Under the pieces are notes generated by a model. The model ran no database searches. It was not told the origin of the DNA and saw only the letters and a program-made list of their open reading frames with translations. A stretch of 64,000 nucleotides of DNA from Prevotella sp. (GTDB lineage Bacteria > Bacteroidota > Bacteroidia > Bacteroidales > Bacteroidaceae). How positions within the stretch are numbered: the stretch's first letter is position 1; each line of letters starts with the position of its first letter. The stretch lies in NCBI GenBank assembly GCA_017960525.1, contig JAGCZA010000027.1, positions 1-64,000 of the forward strand. The letters are read 5' to 3'. The position numbers and the translations under genes are program-made. Shown here piece after piece: positions 7,716 through 16,835 of the stretch.

Positions 7716-9988
7716 AACAGACAAACTACCATCTTTTCGACTTTATGGACCTCGACCCTGCGATGCAGAAGGCCGAAGACCTGTGGAAAGCCTACGCCCC
7801 CTCTGCCGTAAAGGAGCACGACGGCGACATCGTCATCACCCTCCCCTACCAGCAGCAGAAGCGCCAGGAGGATATGGCCGCCGACACCACCGTGCCGCAG
7901 CGCGCTTTCGACCTCATCGTGAGAGCCTACAAGCCCGGCATACTGCGCCTCTTCACCACGATGGTGGGCGACCTGATGGTGGAGCAAGACGACGTGCTGC
8001 AGATGGCACCAGACATACAGCGCACACCGCTCACCCTGCGCAAAAACAGCAAAGGATTCGACATTTTGGCCGAATCCATCGAAGTGGGAACCATCGACCT
8101 CTCCCCCAATCCGCTCGACCATTGGAGCGACTTGCTGCCTGCCCCGCAGCCGGCACCCTTCATCACTTTCTATCCCGACGGCGACCGGAGCAAGCCCATC
8201 GCCCTGAGCGACGACCACTTCTCGCCACCACGCTACGACGCGCTGCCCCTCGGTTTTGTCAGCAACACGGACAGTACAGACGAACAACGTGACGACCGCG
8301 CCACCATCTCCTTCCGCTGCAATGCCGACGAGTGCTTTGCCGGCACGGGCGAGCGCTTCCGCAAAATGGACCTCAGCGGACAGACATTCTACCTGAAGAA
8401 CCAGGACGGACAGGGTGTGAACAACCGGCGATGCTACAAGAACATACCGTTCTACCTCTCCAGCCGCATCTACGGGGCGTTCTTCCACACCACAGACTAC
8501 TGCAAACTGTCGTTGGCCGACCACAGCACCCGTTCCGTGCAGTTCCTCAACCAGCGCGCCACCATCGACGTGTTCCTCATTGGCGGCAAAACCCCAGAGC
8601 AGGTGCTCCGGCGATACAGGATGCTGACAGGTTTTCCACAAATGCCCCCGTTGTGGAGTTTCGGCATCTGGATGAGCCGTATGACCTATTTCTCCGCCCA
8701 GGAAGTGGAGAACATTTGCCAGCGGCTCAGAGACGAGCACTACCCCTGCGACGTCATCCACCTGGACACAGGATGGTTCCGCACCGACTGGCTCTGCGAA
8801 TGGAAGTTCAACCCTGAGCGGTTCCCCGACCCCGAAGGCTTCATCAGGCGGCTGGCAAAAATGGGCTTTAAAGTTTCACTCTGGCAACTGCCCTACGTGG
8901 CTGAAGGCGCAGAACAGATAGACGAGGCCCGCCAAAACCACTACATCAGTCAGCCCATCCACCAGCCCAAAGAGACCCAAGAGGCCCAAGGCGAAAGCAA
9001 TTTTTCATCCCTCGACTACGCAGGAACCATCGATTTCACCGACAAAAAGGCCACAGACTGGTACAAAGACGCGCTGCTGAAACCGCTGCTGAAGATGGGC
9101 GTGAAGTGCATCAAGACCGACTTCGGGGAGAACATCCACATGGACCACCGCTACCACGCGATGACGCCCGAAAGGCTGAACAACCTCTATGCCCTGCTCT
9201 ACCAACGGGCCGCCTACGAGGTGACGAGGGAAGCCACTGGCGACGGCATCATCTGGGCACGTGCGGCCTGGGCCGGCTGCCAGCGCTATCCCCTGCACTG
9301 GGGAGGCGACAGTGAAAGTTCATGGAACGGTCTGGCCGGCTCGCTGAAAGGCGGCCTGCACCTGGGTCTGAGCGGCTTCGCCTTCTGGAGCCACGATGTG
9401 CCAGGATTCCACAGCACACCCGACTTTATGAACTCTCCCATAAACCCGCTGGTGTACGTCAGATGGACACAATTCGGTGTGTTCTCCTCACATATACGCT
9501 ATCACGGCACCTGCAAGCGCGAGCCGTGGCACTACCCGGAAATCGCCCCCGTCGTGAAACGCTGGTGGAGGCTGCGCTACCGTCTGCTGCCGTACATTGT
9601 GGAGCAGTCGCAACGCTGTTGCCAAAGCGGTCTGCCGATGGTCCAGGCCCTGCTGGTGCAGCACCCGCAGGACAAGACGGTGTGGCACATCGACGACGAG
9701 TATTACTTCGGAAACGACTTCCTCGTTTGTCCCGTGATGAACAGCAAGGGCGTGCGCGACATCTATCTGCCCGAAGGCGACTGGGTGGACTTCTTCACCG
9801 GCGAGCAATGGCAGGGAGGCAGATGGCACAACGGCATTTCCTGCCCTCTGGAGCGCATGCCCGTCTTTGTCCGCCGAGGCACCAGCATCCCTCTCTATCC
9901 CGACGAAGTGGAAAGCACAGACCAAATGGACCTTTCCCGTGCTGCAATCGCCTTGATTGACAGCACTTTCAAGGGCATCACGTTATAG
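7712..9988 (+). CDS. GH31 alpha-xylosidase/alpha-glucosidase-like enzyme
   Basis: Retaining exo-glycosidase of family GH31, 758 residues, without a signal peptide, so probably cytoplasmic. An N-terminal beta-sandwich precedes the (beta/alpha)8 barrel. The nucleophile is Asp470 in IKTDFGE, and the acid/base is Asp533 in PLHWGGDSESSW, followed by GLSGFAFWSHDVPGF. The KTDFGE context and HWGGD spacing resemble E. coli YicI alpha-xylosidase rather than classical alpha-glucosidases, but the substrate is inferred. The ATG overlaps the stop of the secreted beta-helix gene by 4 bp. This suggests outside cleavage followed by inside trimming of an oligosaccharide. Confidence 0.88.
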   Translation: MKQTNYHLFDFMDLDPAMQKAEDLWKAYAPSAVKEHDGDIVITLPYQQQKRQEDMAADTTVPQRAFDLIVRAYKPGILRLFTTMVGDLMVEQDDVLQMAPDIQRTPLTLRKNSKGFDILAESIEVGTIDLSPNPLDHWSDLLPAPQPAPFITFYPDGDRSKPIALSDDHFSPPRYDALPLGFVSNTDSTDEQRDDRATISFRCNADECFAGTGERFRKMDLSGQTFYLKNQDGQGVNNRRCYKNIPFYLSSRIYGAFFHTTDYCKLSLADHSTRSVQFLNQRATIDVFLIGGKTPEQVLRRYRMLTGFPQMPPLWSFGIWMSRMTYFSAQEVENICQRLRDEHYPCDVIHLDTGWFRTDWLCEWKFNPERFPDPEGFIRRLAKMGFKVSLWQLPYVAEGAEQIDEARQNHYISQPIHQPKETQEAQGESNFSSLDYAGTIDFTDKKATDWYKDALLKPLLKMGVKCIKTDFGENIHMDHRYHAMTPERLNNLYALLYQRAAYEVTREATGDGIIWARAAWAGCQRYPLHWGGDSESSWNGLAGSLKGGLHLGLSGFAFWSHDVPGFHSTPDFMNSPINPLVYVRWTQFGVFSSHIRYHGTCKREPWHYPEIAPVVKRWWRLRYRLLPYIVEQSQRCCQSGLPMVQALLVQHPQDKTVWHIDDEYYFGNDFLVCPVMNSKGVRDIYLPEGDWVDFFTGEQWQGGRWHNGISCPLERMPVFVRRGTSIPLYPDEVESTDQMDLSRAAIALIDSTFKGITL

Positions 9989-10036
9989 CAAAAGTCAGAC
10001 CTACAGGCCTATTCTTACGATTACTGAACAAGTTGC

Positions 10037-10098
10037 GAATTACACGAATTACACTAATGGCCAATTGTTATGCCAAATTAGCGTAATTCGTGCAATTC
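10037..10098. terminator. Long foldback between convergent genes
   Basis: Imperfect 22-nt inverted repeat (10037-10058 and 10077-10098, 20 of 22 matching, core ACGAATTAC) between the convergent GH31 and trpB genes. Further copies of AATTCG/AATTAGCG follow to about 10135. It probably ends transcription from both sides, or is a mobile-repeat remnant; there is no clear T-run. Confidence 0.5.
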
Positions 10099-10143
10099 GT
10101 GGTAGACGTAATTCGCGAAATTAGCGAAATTAGCGGTCCGTGA

Positions 10144-11505
10144 TTAGAGAATCTGCTCCAGTTCCGAAACGTTCTTTGAGATGATTTCGTCGCTGAGTGA
10201 GTAGTTCTGCAGGTCACCGTTCACGTAAAGGTCATACGACGGCATATCGATGAGGCCGTGGCCAGAGAGGTTGAACAGGATGACCTTCTCCTCGCCCGTC
10301 TCATTGCACTTCTTGGCCTCGCGGATGGTGGCGGCGATGGCGTGGCAACTCTCAGGAGCGGGGATGATGCCCTCGGTACGGGCGAAGAGCATGCCAGCCT
10401 CGAAAGTCTCCAACTGAGGAATGTCGACGCCGTGCATCAGGCCGTCCTTGATGAGTTGGGAGACAATCATGCCAGCACCGTGATAGCGCAGGCCGCCGGC
10501 GTGGATGTTGGCAGGCTTGAACTGGTGGCCCAGGGTGTACATGGGCAGCAGGGGCGTGTAGCCAGCCTCGTCGCCGAAGTCGTACTGGAACTTACCGCGA
10601 GTGAGTTTCGGACAACTCTCCGGCTCGGCAGCAATGAACTCGGTGGTCTTGCCGTCGAGGATGTTGTGACGCATAAAGGGGAAGGCAATGCCGCCGAAGT
10701 TCGAGCCGCCGCCGAAGCAGGCAATCACCACGTCGGGATATTCGCCGGCCATTGCCATCTGCTTCTCGGCCTCCAGGCCGATGATGGTCTGGTGCAGGCC
10801 CACGTGGTTGAGCACCGAACCCAGTGTGTACTTGCAATTAGGCGTTGTCGTGGCCAGTTCCACGGCCTCGCTGATGGCGGTGCCCAGCGAACCAGAGTGC
10901 GTCGGGTCGACGGTCAGGATGTCCTTACCGGCACGTGTCGACATCGAAGGCGAGCCTGTAACGGCGGCGCCGAAGGTGCGCATGGCGATGGAGCGGTAAG
11001 GCTTCTGTTGCATCGTAATCTTCACCTGATAGACGGCGCAGTCCAGACCGTATAACTTGGCGGCATAACTCAGAGCCATACCCCACTGGCCGACACCCGT
11101 CTCGGTCGTCACGTTGGTCGTGCCCTCCTGCTTGGCATAATAGCACTGGGGCAGGGCGGAATTGATTTTGTGCGAGCCTAAGGGATTGGTCGACTCGTTC
11201 TTGAAATAGATGTGTGCAGGCGTGCCGATGGCCTTTTCCAGGGCGTAGGCGCGCACCAGGGGCGTAGAGCGGTAGTACTTGTACTTTTCGAGCACTTCCT
11301 CTGGGATGTCAATCCAGCGATGCTCTGTGTCCAGTTCCTGCACGCAGCACTCGCGGGGGAAGATGTGTGCCAGGTCGTCGACGCCAAGCGGCTGCTTCGT
11401 GGCGGGATGGATGGGCGGCAGCGGCTTGTTGGGCATATCGGCCTGGATGTTGTACCACTGCGTTGGAATCTCACTCTCTTGAAGGATGAATTTCTTCTGT
11501 TTCAT
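10144..11505 (-). CDS. trpB: Tryptophan synthase beta chain, TrpB2 type
   Basis: PLP enzyme that condenses indole with serine to give tryptophan. The 453-residue length and the N-terminal extension mark the TrpB2 branch (about 430-455 residues) rather than the about 400-residue TrpB1. Visible motifs: FKNESTNPLGSHKINSAL with the PLP lysine, ETGVGQWGMAL, and the phosphate-binding glycine loop ACFGGGSNFGG. No trpA or other trp gene is adjacent. The gene is preceded by a promoter, a Trp-rich leader peptide and an attenuator hairpin, so the physiological link to tryptophan is strong. TrpB2 proteins can be salvage enzymes for free indole. Confidence 0.92.
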   Translation of the reverse strand: MKQKKFILQESEIPTQWYNIQADMPNKPLPPIHPATKQPLGVDDLAHIFPRECCVQELDTEHRWIDIPEEVLEKYKYYRSTPLVRAYALEKAIGTPAHIYFKNESTNPLGSHKINSALPQCYYAKQEGTTNVTTETGVGQWGMALSYAAKLYGLDCAVYQVKITMQQKPYRSIAMRTFGAAVTGSPSMSTRAGKDILTVDPTHSGSLGTAISEAVELATTTPNCKYTLGSVLNHVGLHQTIIGLEAEKQMAMAGEYPDVVIACFGGGSNFGGIAFPFMRHNILDGKTTEFIAAEPESCPKLTRGKFQYDFGDEAGYTPLLPMYTLGHQFKPANIHAGGLRYHGAGMIVSQLIKDGLMHGVDIPQLETFEAGMLFARTEGIIPAPESCHAIAATIREAKKCNETGEEKVILFNLSGHGLIDMPSYDLYVNGDLQNYSLSDEIISKNVSELEQIL

Positions 11506-11551
11506 AGTTGTTATTGATTAAAAAATTAATAATTATCCGTTGGAATTTTAA

Positions 11552-11581
11552 AGGGGTCTGTCGTAAGAACGGCAGACCCCT
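11552..11581 (-). terminator. Attenuator terminator upstream of trpB
   Basis: Hairpin in the trpB leader: arms 11569-11581 and 11552-11564 (AGGGGTCTG plus an inner CGT/ACG, one mismatch) around a TCTT loop, followed by TTTAAAATT on the minus strand. It lies between the leader peptide stop and the trpB ATG, where an attenuator would be. Confidence 0.8.
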
Positions 11582-11623
11582 CTGTGCTTATTCACCTCAT
11601 TGGCACATATAAAGGCAAGCGAC

Positions 11624-11680
11624 TCACGACTGTTTCAATCCTGAGCGGCGCCACCAATAGCCAATGTTAAAAGTCTTCAT
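11624..11680 (-). CDS. trpL: trp leader peptide (tandem Trp codons)
   Basis: 18-codon reading frame on the minus strand, MKTFNIGYWWRRSGLKQS, starting about 14 nt after the expected transcription start. The two consecutive TGG codons (11651-11656) are the classical sensor of charged tRNA(Trp). A segment in the Ile-Gly codons just upstream (11660-11666) is perfectly complementary to 11598-11604, downstream of the leader stop, so ribosome position would decide which leader structure forms. This arrangement corresponds to the Bacteroidetes trp leader RNA class described upstream of trp genes. The peptide itself is not expected to function. Confidence 0.82.
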   Translation of the reverse strand: MKTFNIGYWWRRSGLKQS

Positions 11681-11700
11681 CTATTCTGTTTAGTTTGGTG

Positions 11701-11732
11701 CAAAGTTAAGACATTCTCGCGAAACAGCCAAA
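11701..11732 (-). promoter_or_regulatory. Promoter of the trpL-trpB transcript
   Basis: Minus strand: TTTG (11729-11732), 20 nt, TAACTTTG (11701-11708), an exact consensus match. Expected transcription start is near 11694, about 14 nt before the leader ATG. Confidence 0.85.
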
Positions 11733-11796
11733 CAATTGCGCCATATATTAACCATCTTTAGCACTTGCTCGACAACGTGCCATTTTCCCGCCCAAA

Positions 11797-11859
11797 AATT
11801 TGGTTCGTCCTAACTCCAAGTTTGGTTCGTCCTAACTATGACTTTGGTTCGTCCAAACT
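11797..11859. repeat. 22-nt-period palindrome array, copy 2
   Basis: Three 19-nt units (11797-11815, 11819-11837, 11841-11859) of the TTTGGTTCGTCC type with 3-nt spacers, in the divergent region between trpB and the glycogen operon. The first two units have CCTAACT instead of CCAAACT, weakening their stems. Confidence 0.88.
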
Positions 11860-11915
11860 TTTAGCCCGGTTTGGCACGCTTTTAAGGCCCAAAAGTGTTA
11901 AATTATATGATTTCC

Positions 11916-11946
11916 TTTGCTGTGTCAGATAAAATGCGTAATTTTG
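11916..11946 (+). promoter_or_regulatory. Promoter of the glycogen operon
   Basis: TTTG (11916-11919), 19 nt, TAATTTTG (11939-11946), an exact consensus match about 54 bp upstream of the debranching enzyme ATG. Confidence 0.82.
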
Positions 11947-12000
11947 GCGGAAATCTAAAACACTATAACCTTAAATAATAAAATAAACGAGAAAGTAACT

Positions 12001-13950
12001 ATGAGTTATTTGCGATTTGAAAAAGCCGTGATGACAAACCTTGAGGAGAGTCTGCGCCGCGAATTGCTCCGTACCAACCGCTCGGGCGCCTACAGCGCGT
12101 CGACGCTCGTGGACTGCAACACACGCAAGTACCACGGGCTGCTCGTGGTGCCTGTGCCCGAGATTGACGACGAGAACCATGTGCTCCTGTCGTCGCTCGA
12201 CTGTACGGTAGTGCAGCATGGGGCAGAGTTCAACCTGGGCCTCCACAAGTATCAGGGCAACAACTTCAGCCCCAAGGGGCACAAGTACATCCGTGAGTTC
12301 GACGCTTCGCTGGTGCCCACCACGACCTACCGCGTGGGTGGCGTCATCCTGAGGCGTGAGACCATCTTCCAGGCCTACGAGGACCGCATCCTCATCCGCT
12401 ACACGCTCGACGATGCCCACTCGGCCACCACGCTGCGCTTCCGCCCGTTCCTGGCCTTCCGCAGTGTGCGGCAGTTCACCCATGAGAACTCGGTGGCCAG
12501 CCGCGAGTACCACCCCGTGGAGAACGGCATCAAGACGTGCATGTACGCCGGCTATCCCGACCTCTACATGCAGTTCAACAAGAAGAACGAGTTCATCTTC
12601 CAGCCCGACTGGTACCGTGGCATCGAGTACCCGAAGGAGCAGGAGCGCGGCTACGCCTCAAACGAGGACCTCTACGTGCCCGGCTACTTCGAGCTGCCCA
12701 TCAAGAAGGGCGAGAGCATCGTCTTCTCGGCATCGACGAAACCCATCAAGACGTCGACGCTGAAGACGCTCTTCCAGAAAGAGATAGATGTGCGCGTGCC
12801 ACGCGACAACTTCTATCACTGCCTGGTCACCGCCGCCCACCAGTTCCACAACCGCGAGGCCGACGACACCCGCTATCTGCTGGCAGGCTACCCCTGGTTC
12901 AAGTGCCGCGCACGCGACACTTTCATCTCGTTGCCGGGCCTGACACTCGCCATCGACGAGGCCGACTACTTCGAGCTGGTGATGAGCACCGCCGAGCGCG
13001 GCCTGCGCGAATTTATGGAGGAGAAGCCCCTGAGCGTGAAGATCTACGAGATGGAGCAGCCCGACGTGCCCCTCTGGGCCGTATGGGCCATCCAGCAGTA
13101 TGCCAAGTATGAAGGCCGCGACAAGTGCTACGATAAGTACGGAAAACTGCTCATCGACATCGTGAAATACATCGAGGAGGGCGGGCACCCCAACCTGCGC
13201 CTCGACGACAACGGACTGCTCTATGCCAACGGACGCGACCGCGCCATCACCTGGATGAACTCTTCGGCCAACGGACGGCCGGTGGTGCCCCGCTCAGGCT
13301 ACATCGTGGAGTTCAACGCCCTCTGGTACAACGCCGTGAAGTTCTGCGCCTCGATGGCTGCCGACCGTGGCGACCAGGCCGCCGCCAACCATCTGGAGGA
13401 ACTGGCTGCCAAGACAAAGACATCGTTTGTCGACACGTTTGTCAACGAGTACGGCTATCTGCTCGACTACGTGGACGGCCCGATGATGGACTGGAGCGTG
13501 CGCCCCAACCAGATTTTCGCCGTGGCCCTCGACTACTCGCCCCTGTCACAACAGCAGATGAAGAGCGTAGTAGATATATGTACGCGTGAACTGCTCACGC
13601 CGAAGGGCCTGCGCTCGCTTTCGCCCAAGAGCGGCGGCTACAACCCGATGTACGTCGGTCCGCAGACGCAGCGCGACTACGCCTACCACCAGGGCACGGC
13701 CTGGCCGTGGCTCGGCGGCTTCTACATGGAGGCATGCCTCAAGCTGTACAAGCGCTCGCGCCTGTCGTTCATAGAGCGGCAGATGGTGGGCTACGAGGAC
13801 GAGATTGACTATCACGCCATCGGCACCATTTCCGAACTGTTCGACGGCAACCCGCCCTTCCACGGACGCGGCGCCATGTCATTCGCCATGAACGTGGCCG
13901 AAATCCTGCGCACAATGAAGTTACTCGAAAAGTATTCATACCAAAAATAA
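12001..13950 (+). CDS. Glycogen debranching enzyme (amylo-alpha-1,6-glucosidase, GH133-type)
   Basis: Releases the alpha-1,6 branch glucose during glycogen breakdown. The 649-residue protein has the N-terminal beta-rich domain (LLRTNRSGAYSASTLVDCNTRKYHG), then an (alpha/alpha)6 barrel of the GDE_C type with GYPWFKCRARDTFISLPGL, ITWMNS and PKSGGYNPMYVGPQTQRDYAYHQGTAWPW split over the catalytic region. It has no signal peptide and is cytoplasmic. First gene of the conserved Bacteroidetes glycogen operon; a glycosyltransferase follows after 12 bp and a GH57 enzyme after that. Confidence 0.92.
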   Translation: MSYLRFEKAVMTNLEESLRRELLRTNRSGAYSASTLVDCNTRKYHGLLVVPVPEIDDENHVLLSSLDCTVVQHGAEFNLGLHKYQGNNFSPKGHKYIREFDASLVPTTTYRVGGVILRRETIFQAYEDRILIRYTLDDAHSATTLRFRPFLAFRSVRQFTHENSVASREYHPVENGIKTCMYAGYPDLYMQFNKKNEFIFQPDWYRGIEYPKEQERGYASNEDLYVPGYFELPIKKGESIVFSASTKPIKTSTLKTLFQKEIDVRVPRDNFYHCLVTAAHQFHNREADDTRYLLAGYPWFKCRARDTFISLPGLTLAIDEADYFELVMSTAERGLREFMEEKPLSVKIYEMEQPDVPLWAVWAIQQYAKYEGRDKCYDKYGKLLIDIVKYIEEGGHPNLRLDDNGLLYANGRDRAITWMNSSANGRPVVPRSGYIVEFNALWYNAVKFCASMAADRGDQAAANHLEELAAKTKTSFVDTFVNEYGYLLDYVDGPMMDWSVRPNQIFAVALDYSPLSQQQMKSVVDICTRELLTPKGLRSLSPKSGGYNPMYVGPQTQRDYAYHQGTAWPWLGGFYMEACLKLYKRSRLSFIERQMVGYEDEIDYHAIGTISELFDGNPPFHGRGAMSFAMNVAEILRTMKLLEKYSYQK

Positions 13951-13962
13951 GGAGGAACGACT

Positions 13963-15234
13963 ATGAAAGTACTAATGTTTGGATGGGAGTATCCTCCTCA
14001 TGTGTTCGGTGGACTCGCCACCGCAAATTACGGAATATCGGAGGGCCTGAAGGCCCAGGGCGACATAGAGACGGTGCTCTGCCTGCCACACCCCTTCGGC
14101 GATGAGAGCCAGCACGCCTGCCGCATCGTGGCCATGAACGCGGTGCCCATAGCCTGGCGCGACGTCAGCTACGACTACGTCAAGCAGCGCGTGGGCAACA
14201 TCATGGACCCCGAATACTACTACAAGTGCCGCGAGCACATCTACGCCGACTTCAACTACATGCACGTCAACGACCTGGGTGCCATGGAGTTCGCCGGAGG
14301 CTACCCCGGCAACCTGCACGAGGAGATCAACAACTACTCCATCATAGCAGGCGTGGTGGCACGCACCGAGGAGTTCGACATCATACACGCCCACGACTGG
14401 CTGACCTTCCCTGCCGGCATACACGCCAAGCAGGTGTCAGGCAAGCCGCTGTGCATACACGTGCACGCCACCGACTTCGACCGCTCACGCGGAAAGGTGA
14501 ACCCGACGGTCTACAGCATCGAGAAGAACGGCATGGACAACGCCGACTGCATCATGTGCGTGTCGGAACTGACGCGCCAGACGGTCATCAACCAGTATCA
14601 CCAGGACCCGCGCAAGTGCTTCACCGTGCACAACGCCGTCTATCCGCTGCCCGCCGAGTACGACGCCATCCCGCGCCCCAACCACGAGGGCAAGGACAAG
14701 GTGGTCACCTTCCTGGGCCGCATCACTATGCAGAAAGGTCCTGAGTACTTCGTCGAGGCCGCCAATATGGTGCTCCATCGCACCCGCAACGTGCGCTTCT
14801 GCATGGCCGGTTCGGGCGATATGATGGACGCCATGATCTATCTGGCAGCCGAGCGCGGCATCGCTGACCGCTTCCACTTCCCCGGATTCATGCGCGGCAA
14901 GCAGGTGTACGAATGTCTGAAAGACTCCGACGTTTACGTCATGCCGTCGGTATCAGAGCCTTTCGGCATCTCGCCCTTGGAGGCCATGCAGTGCGGCACG
15001 CCTTCGATTATCTCGAAGCAGTCGGGCTGCGCCGAAATCCTGGACAACTGCATCAAGGTGGACTACTGGGACGTGCACGCCCTGGCCGACGCCATCTACA
15101 GCATCTGCGTCAACGACTCGCTCTTCCACTATCTCCAGGATGAGGGCAAGCGCGAGGTCGACCAGATCACCTGGGAGAAGGTTGGAACCTGGATCCGCAC
15201 GCTCTACAGGAGAACCCTTGGGTGGGAGGATTAG
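13963..15234 (+). CDS. Glycogen synthase-like glycosyltransferase (GT-B fold)
   Basis: Retaining glycosyltransferase expected to extend alpha-1,4-glucan from a nucleotide sugar. 423 residues. The N-terminal KVLMFGWEYPPHVFGGLATANYG contains the glycine loop, IIHAHDWLTFPAGI follows near 140, and the C-terminal domain has FLGRITMQKGPEYFVEAA and the acceptor/donor motif PSVSEPFGISPLEAMQCGTP (E-x7-E type). These fit starch/glycogen synthase or GT4 relatives. The second gene of the glycogen operon, it ends exactly at the left arm of a large foldback element. Confidence 0.88.
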   Translation: MKVLMFGWEYPPHVFGGLATANYGISEGLKAQGDIETVLCLPHPFGDESQHACRIVAMNAVPIAWRDVSYDYVKQRVGNIMDPEYYYKCREHIYADFNYMHVNDLGAMEFAGGYPGNLHEEINNYSIIAGVVARTEEFDIIHAHDWLTFPAGIHAKQVSGKPLCIHVHATDFDRSRGKVNPTVYSIEKNGMDNADCIMCVSELTRQTVINQYHQDPRKCFTVHNAVYPLPAEYDAIPRPNHEGKDKVVTFLGRITMQKGPEYFVEAANMVLHRTRNVRFCMAGSGDMMDAMIYLAAERGIADRFHFPGFMRGKQVYECLKDSDVYVMPSVSEPFGISPLEAMQCGTPSIISKQSGCAEILDNCIKVDYWDVHALADAIYSICVNDSLFHYLQDEGKREVDQITWEKVGTWIRTLYRRTLGWED

Positions 15235-15360
15235 CCCCCTAAGTTAGGGGGTTGGGGGTCTGAACAAGACTCCTGACATAACAATAATAACAATAGTATT
15301 AACATTTAAATGGTGCTAATGAACATCTGTTCAGACCCCCAACCCCCTAACTTAGGGGGC
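15234..15360. repeat. Foldback element with perfect 32-bp terminal inverted repeats
   Basis: Arms at 15234-15265 and 15329-15360 are perfect reverse complements (GCCCCCTAAGTTAGGGGG then TTGGGGGTCTGAAC), flanking a 63-nt AT-rich core. The element fills nearly the whole gap between the glycosyltransferase and GH57 genes; its first base is the last base of the glycosyltransferase stop codon. It resembles a MITE or a stable mRNA processing hairpin. No target duplication longer than a couple of bases is evident. Confidence 0.85.
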
Positions 15361-15372
15361 TCATAAGAAACA

Positions 15373-16755
15373 ATGAAAACCATTTGCTTATATTTTGAGA
15401 TACATCAGATCATTCATCTGAAGCGCTACCGTTTCTTCGACATCGGTACCGACCACTATTATTATGACGACTACGAGAACGAGCGCAGCATCAGCGACAT
15501 CGCAGAGCGCTCGTACATGCCCGCCCTGAACACGCTGTTGCAGATGATCAAGGACAACGGCAAGTACTTCAAAGTGGCATTCTCGCTCTCCGGCACAGGC
15601 ATCGAGCAACTGGAAATGCACGCCCCGCAGGTGTTGGAGAAACTACAAGAACTGAACGAGACCGGCTGCGTGGAGTTCCTGGCCGAACCCTACAGCCACG
15701 GTCTCTCGTCGCTGGCCAACCCCGAAAGTTTCGCCCGCGACATGAAGAAACAGGTGGAGAAAATCAAAGAGTACTTCGGACAGGAGCCGAAGGTGGCACG
15801 CAACTCGTCGCTCATCTACAGCGACGACATCGGCGCACAGATTGCCGCCCTGGGCTTCAAGGGTATGCTCACCGAGGGTGCCAAGCACGTGCTCGGATGG
15901 AAGTCGCCACACTACGTCTACCATTGCAACATGGCTCCCAACCTGAAGTTGTTGCTGCGCGACGTGGAACTCTCAGACGACATCTCACTGCGCTTCAATA
16001 ACGCCGAGTGGGAGGGCTATCCGCTCTTCGCCGACGCCTACATTGACCGCATCGCACGCCTGCCGGAAGAGGAGCAGATTATCAACATCTTTATGGAACT
16101 GTCGGCACTCGGCATCGCACAGCCCCTGTCCTCTAACATCCTTGAGTTCATCAAGGCGCTGCCCGTCTGTGCCAAGGAGAAAGGCATCACATTCTCTACG
16201 CCAACCGAAATCTGTATGAAGGTCAAGAGCGTGGGACAGATTGACTGCCCCGACACCCTCTCGTGGGTCGACGAGGAGCGCGACTGCTCCTGCTGGCTCG
16301 GCAACGCCATGCAGCGTGAGGCCTTCCAGAAACTCTACTCGGTGGCCGAGCGACTGCTCATTGCCGACGACCCGCGTATCATGCAGGACTGGGACTATCT
16401 GCAGGCATCGAACAACTTCCGCTTCATGACCACCAAACCCAGCAACGTGGGCCTTGACCGTGGCATCTACAGCGGGCCCTTCGACGCTTTCACGAACTAT
16501 ATGAACATCCTGGGCGACTTCATCAACCGCGTCAATGCCCTCTACCCGGAGGAAATCGACAATGAGCAACTCAACTCGCTCCTGACCACCATCCGCAACC
16601 AGGGCGACGAGATTGAGATGAAGGACAAGGAGATAGAGCGTCTGAAGGCCAAACTCGAAAAGTTGGAGCCTGCCGCCAAGAAGCCTGCTGCCAAGAAGCC
16701 CGCAGCACCCAAGAAGAGTGCTCCCAAGAAAAAGGAAGAGGCTCCCGCAGAATAA
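15373..16755 (+). CDS. GH57 alpha-glucan enzyme
   Basis: Family GH57 hydrolase/glucanotransferase, the third enzyme of the Bacteroidetes glycogen operon. 460 residues. N-terminal ICLYFEIHQIIHLKRYRFF and FLAEPYSHGLSSLANPE (the region with the family nucleophile Glu) fit the barrel. YSDDIGAQIAALGFKGMLTEGAKHVLGW matches the next conserved block. The last about 50 residues are a coiled segment (DEIEMKDKEIERLKAKLEKLE) followed by a low-complexity Lys-Ala-Pro tail, probably disordered. No signal peptide. A strong hairpin terminator follows. Confidence 0.88.
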   Translation: MKTICLYFEIHQIIHLKRYRFFDIGTDHYYYDDYENERSISDIAERSYMPALNTLLQMIKDNGKYFKVAFSLSGTGIEQLEMHAPQVLEKLQELNETGCVEFLAEPYSHGLSSLANPESFARDMKKQVEKIKEYFGQEPKVARNSSLIYSDDIGAQIAALGFKGMLTEGAKHVLGWKSPHYVYHCNMAPNLKLLLRDVELSDDISLRFNNAEWEGYPLFADAYIDRIARLPEEEQIINIFMELSALGIAQPLSSNILEFIKALPVCAKEKGITFSTPTEICMKVKSVGQIDCPDTLSWVDEERDCSCWLGNAMQREAFQKLYSVAERLLIADDPRIMQDWDYLQASNNFRFMTTKPSNVGLDRGIYSGPFDAFTNYMNILGDFINRVNALYPEEIDNEQLNSLLTTIRNQGDEIEMKDKEIERLKAKLEKLEPAAKKPAAKKPAAPKKSAPKKKEEAPAE

Positions 16756-16781
16756 CCTTCCTGACAACGTCACAACATTCA

Positions 16782-16812
16782 AGTGGGCAGACTGCCGTGT
16801 AGTCTGCCCACT
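16782..16812 (+). terminator. Terminator of the glycogen operon
   Basis: Perfect 12-bp stem AGTGGGCAGACT/AGTCTGCCCACT with a 7-nt loop, then CTTTCC. It lies 26 bp after the GH57 stop. Confidence 0.82.
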
Positions 16813-16835
16813 CTTTCCCAGAAGAATCAAATACT

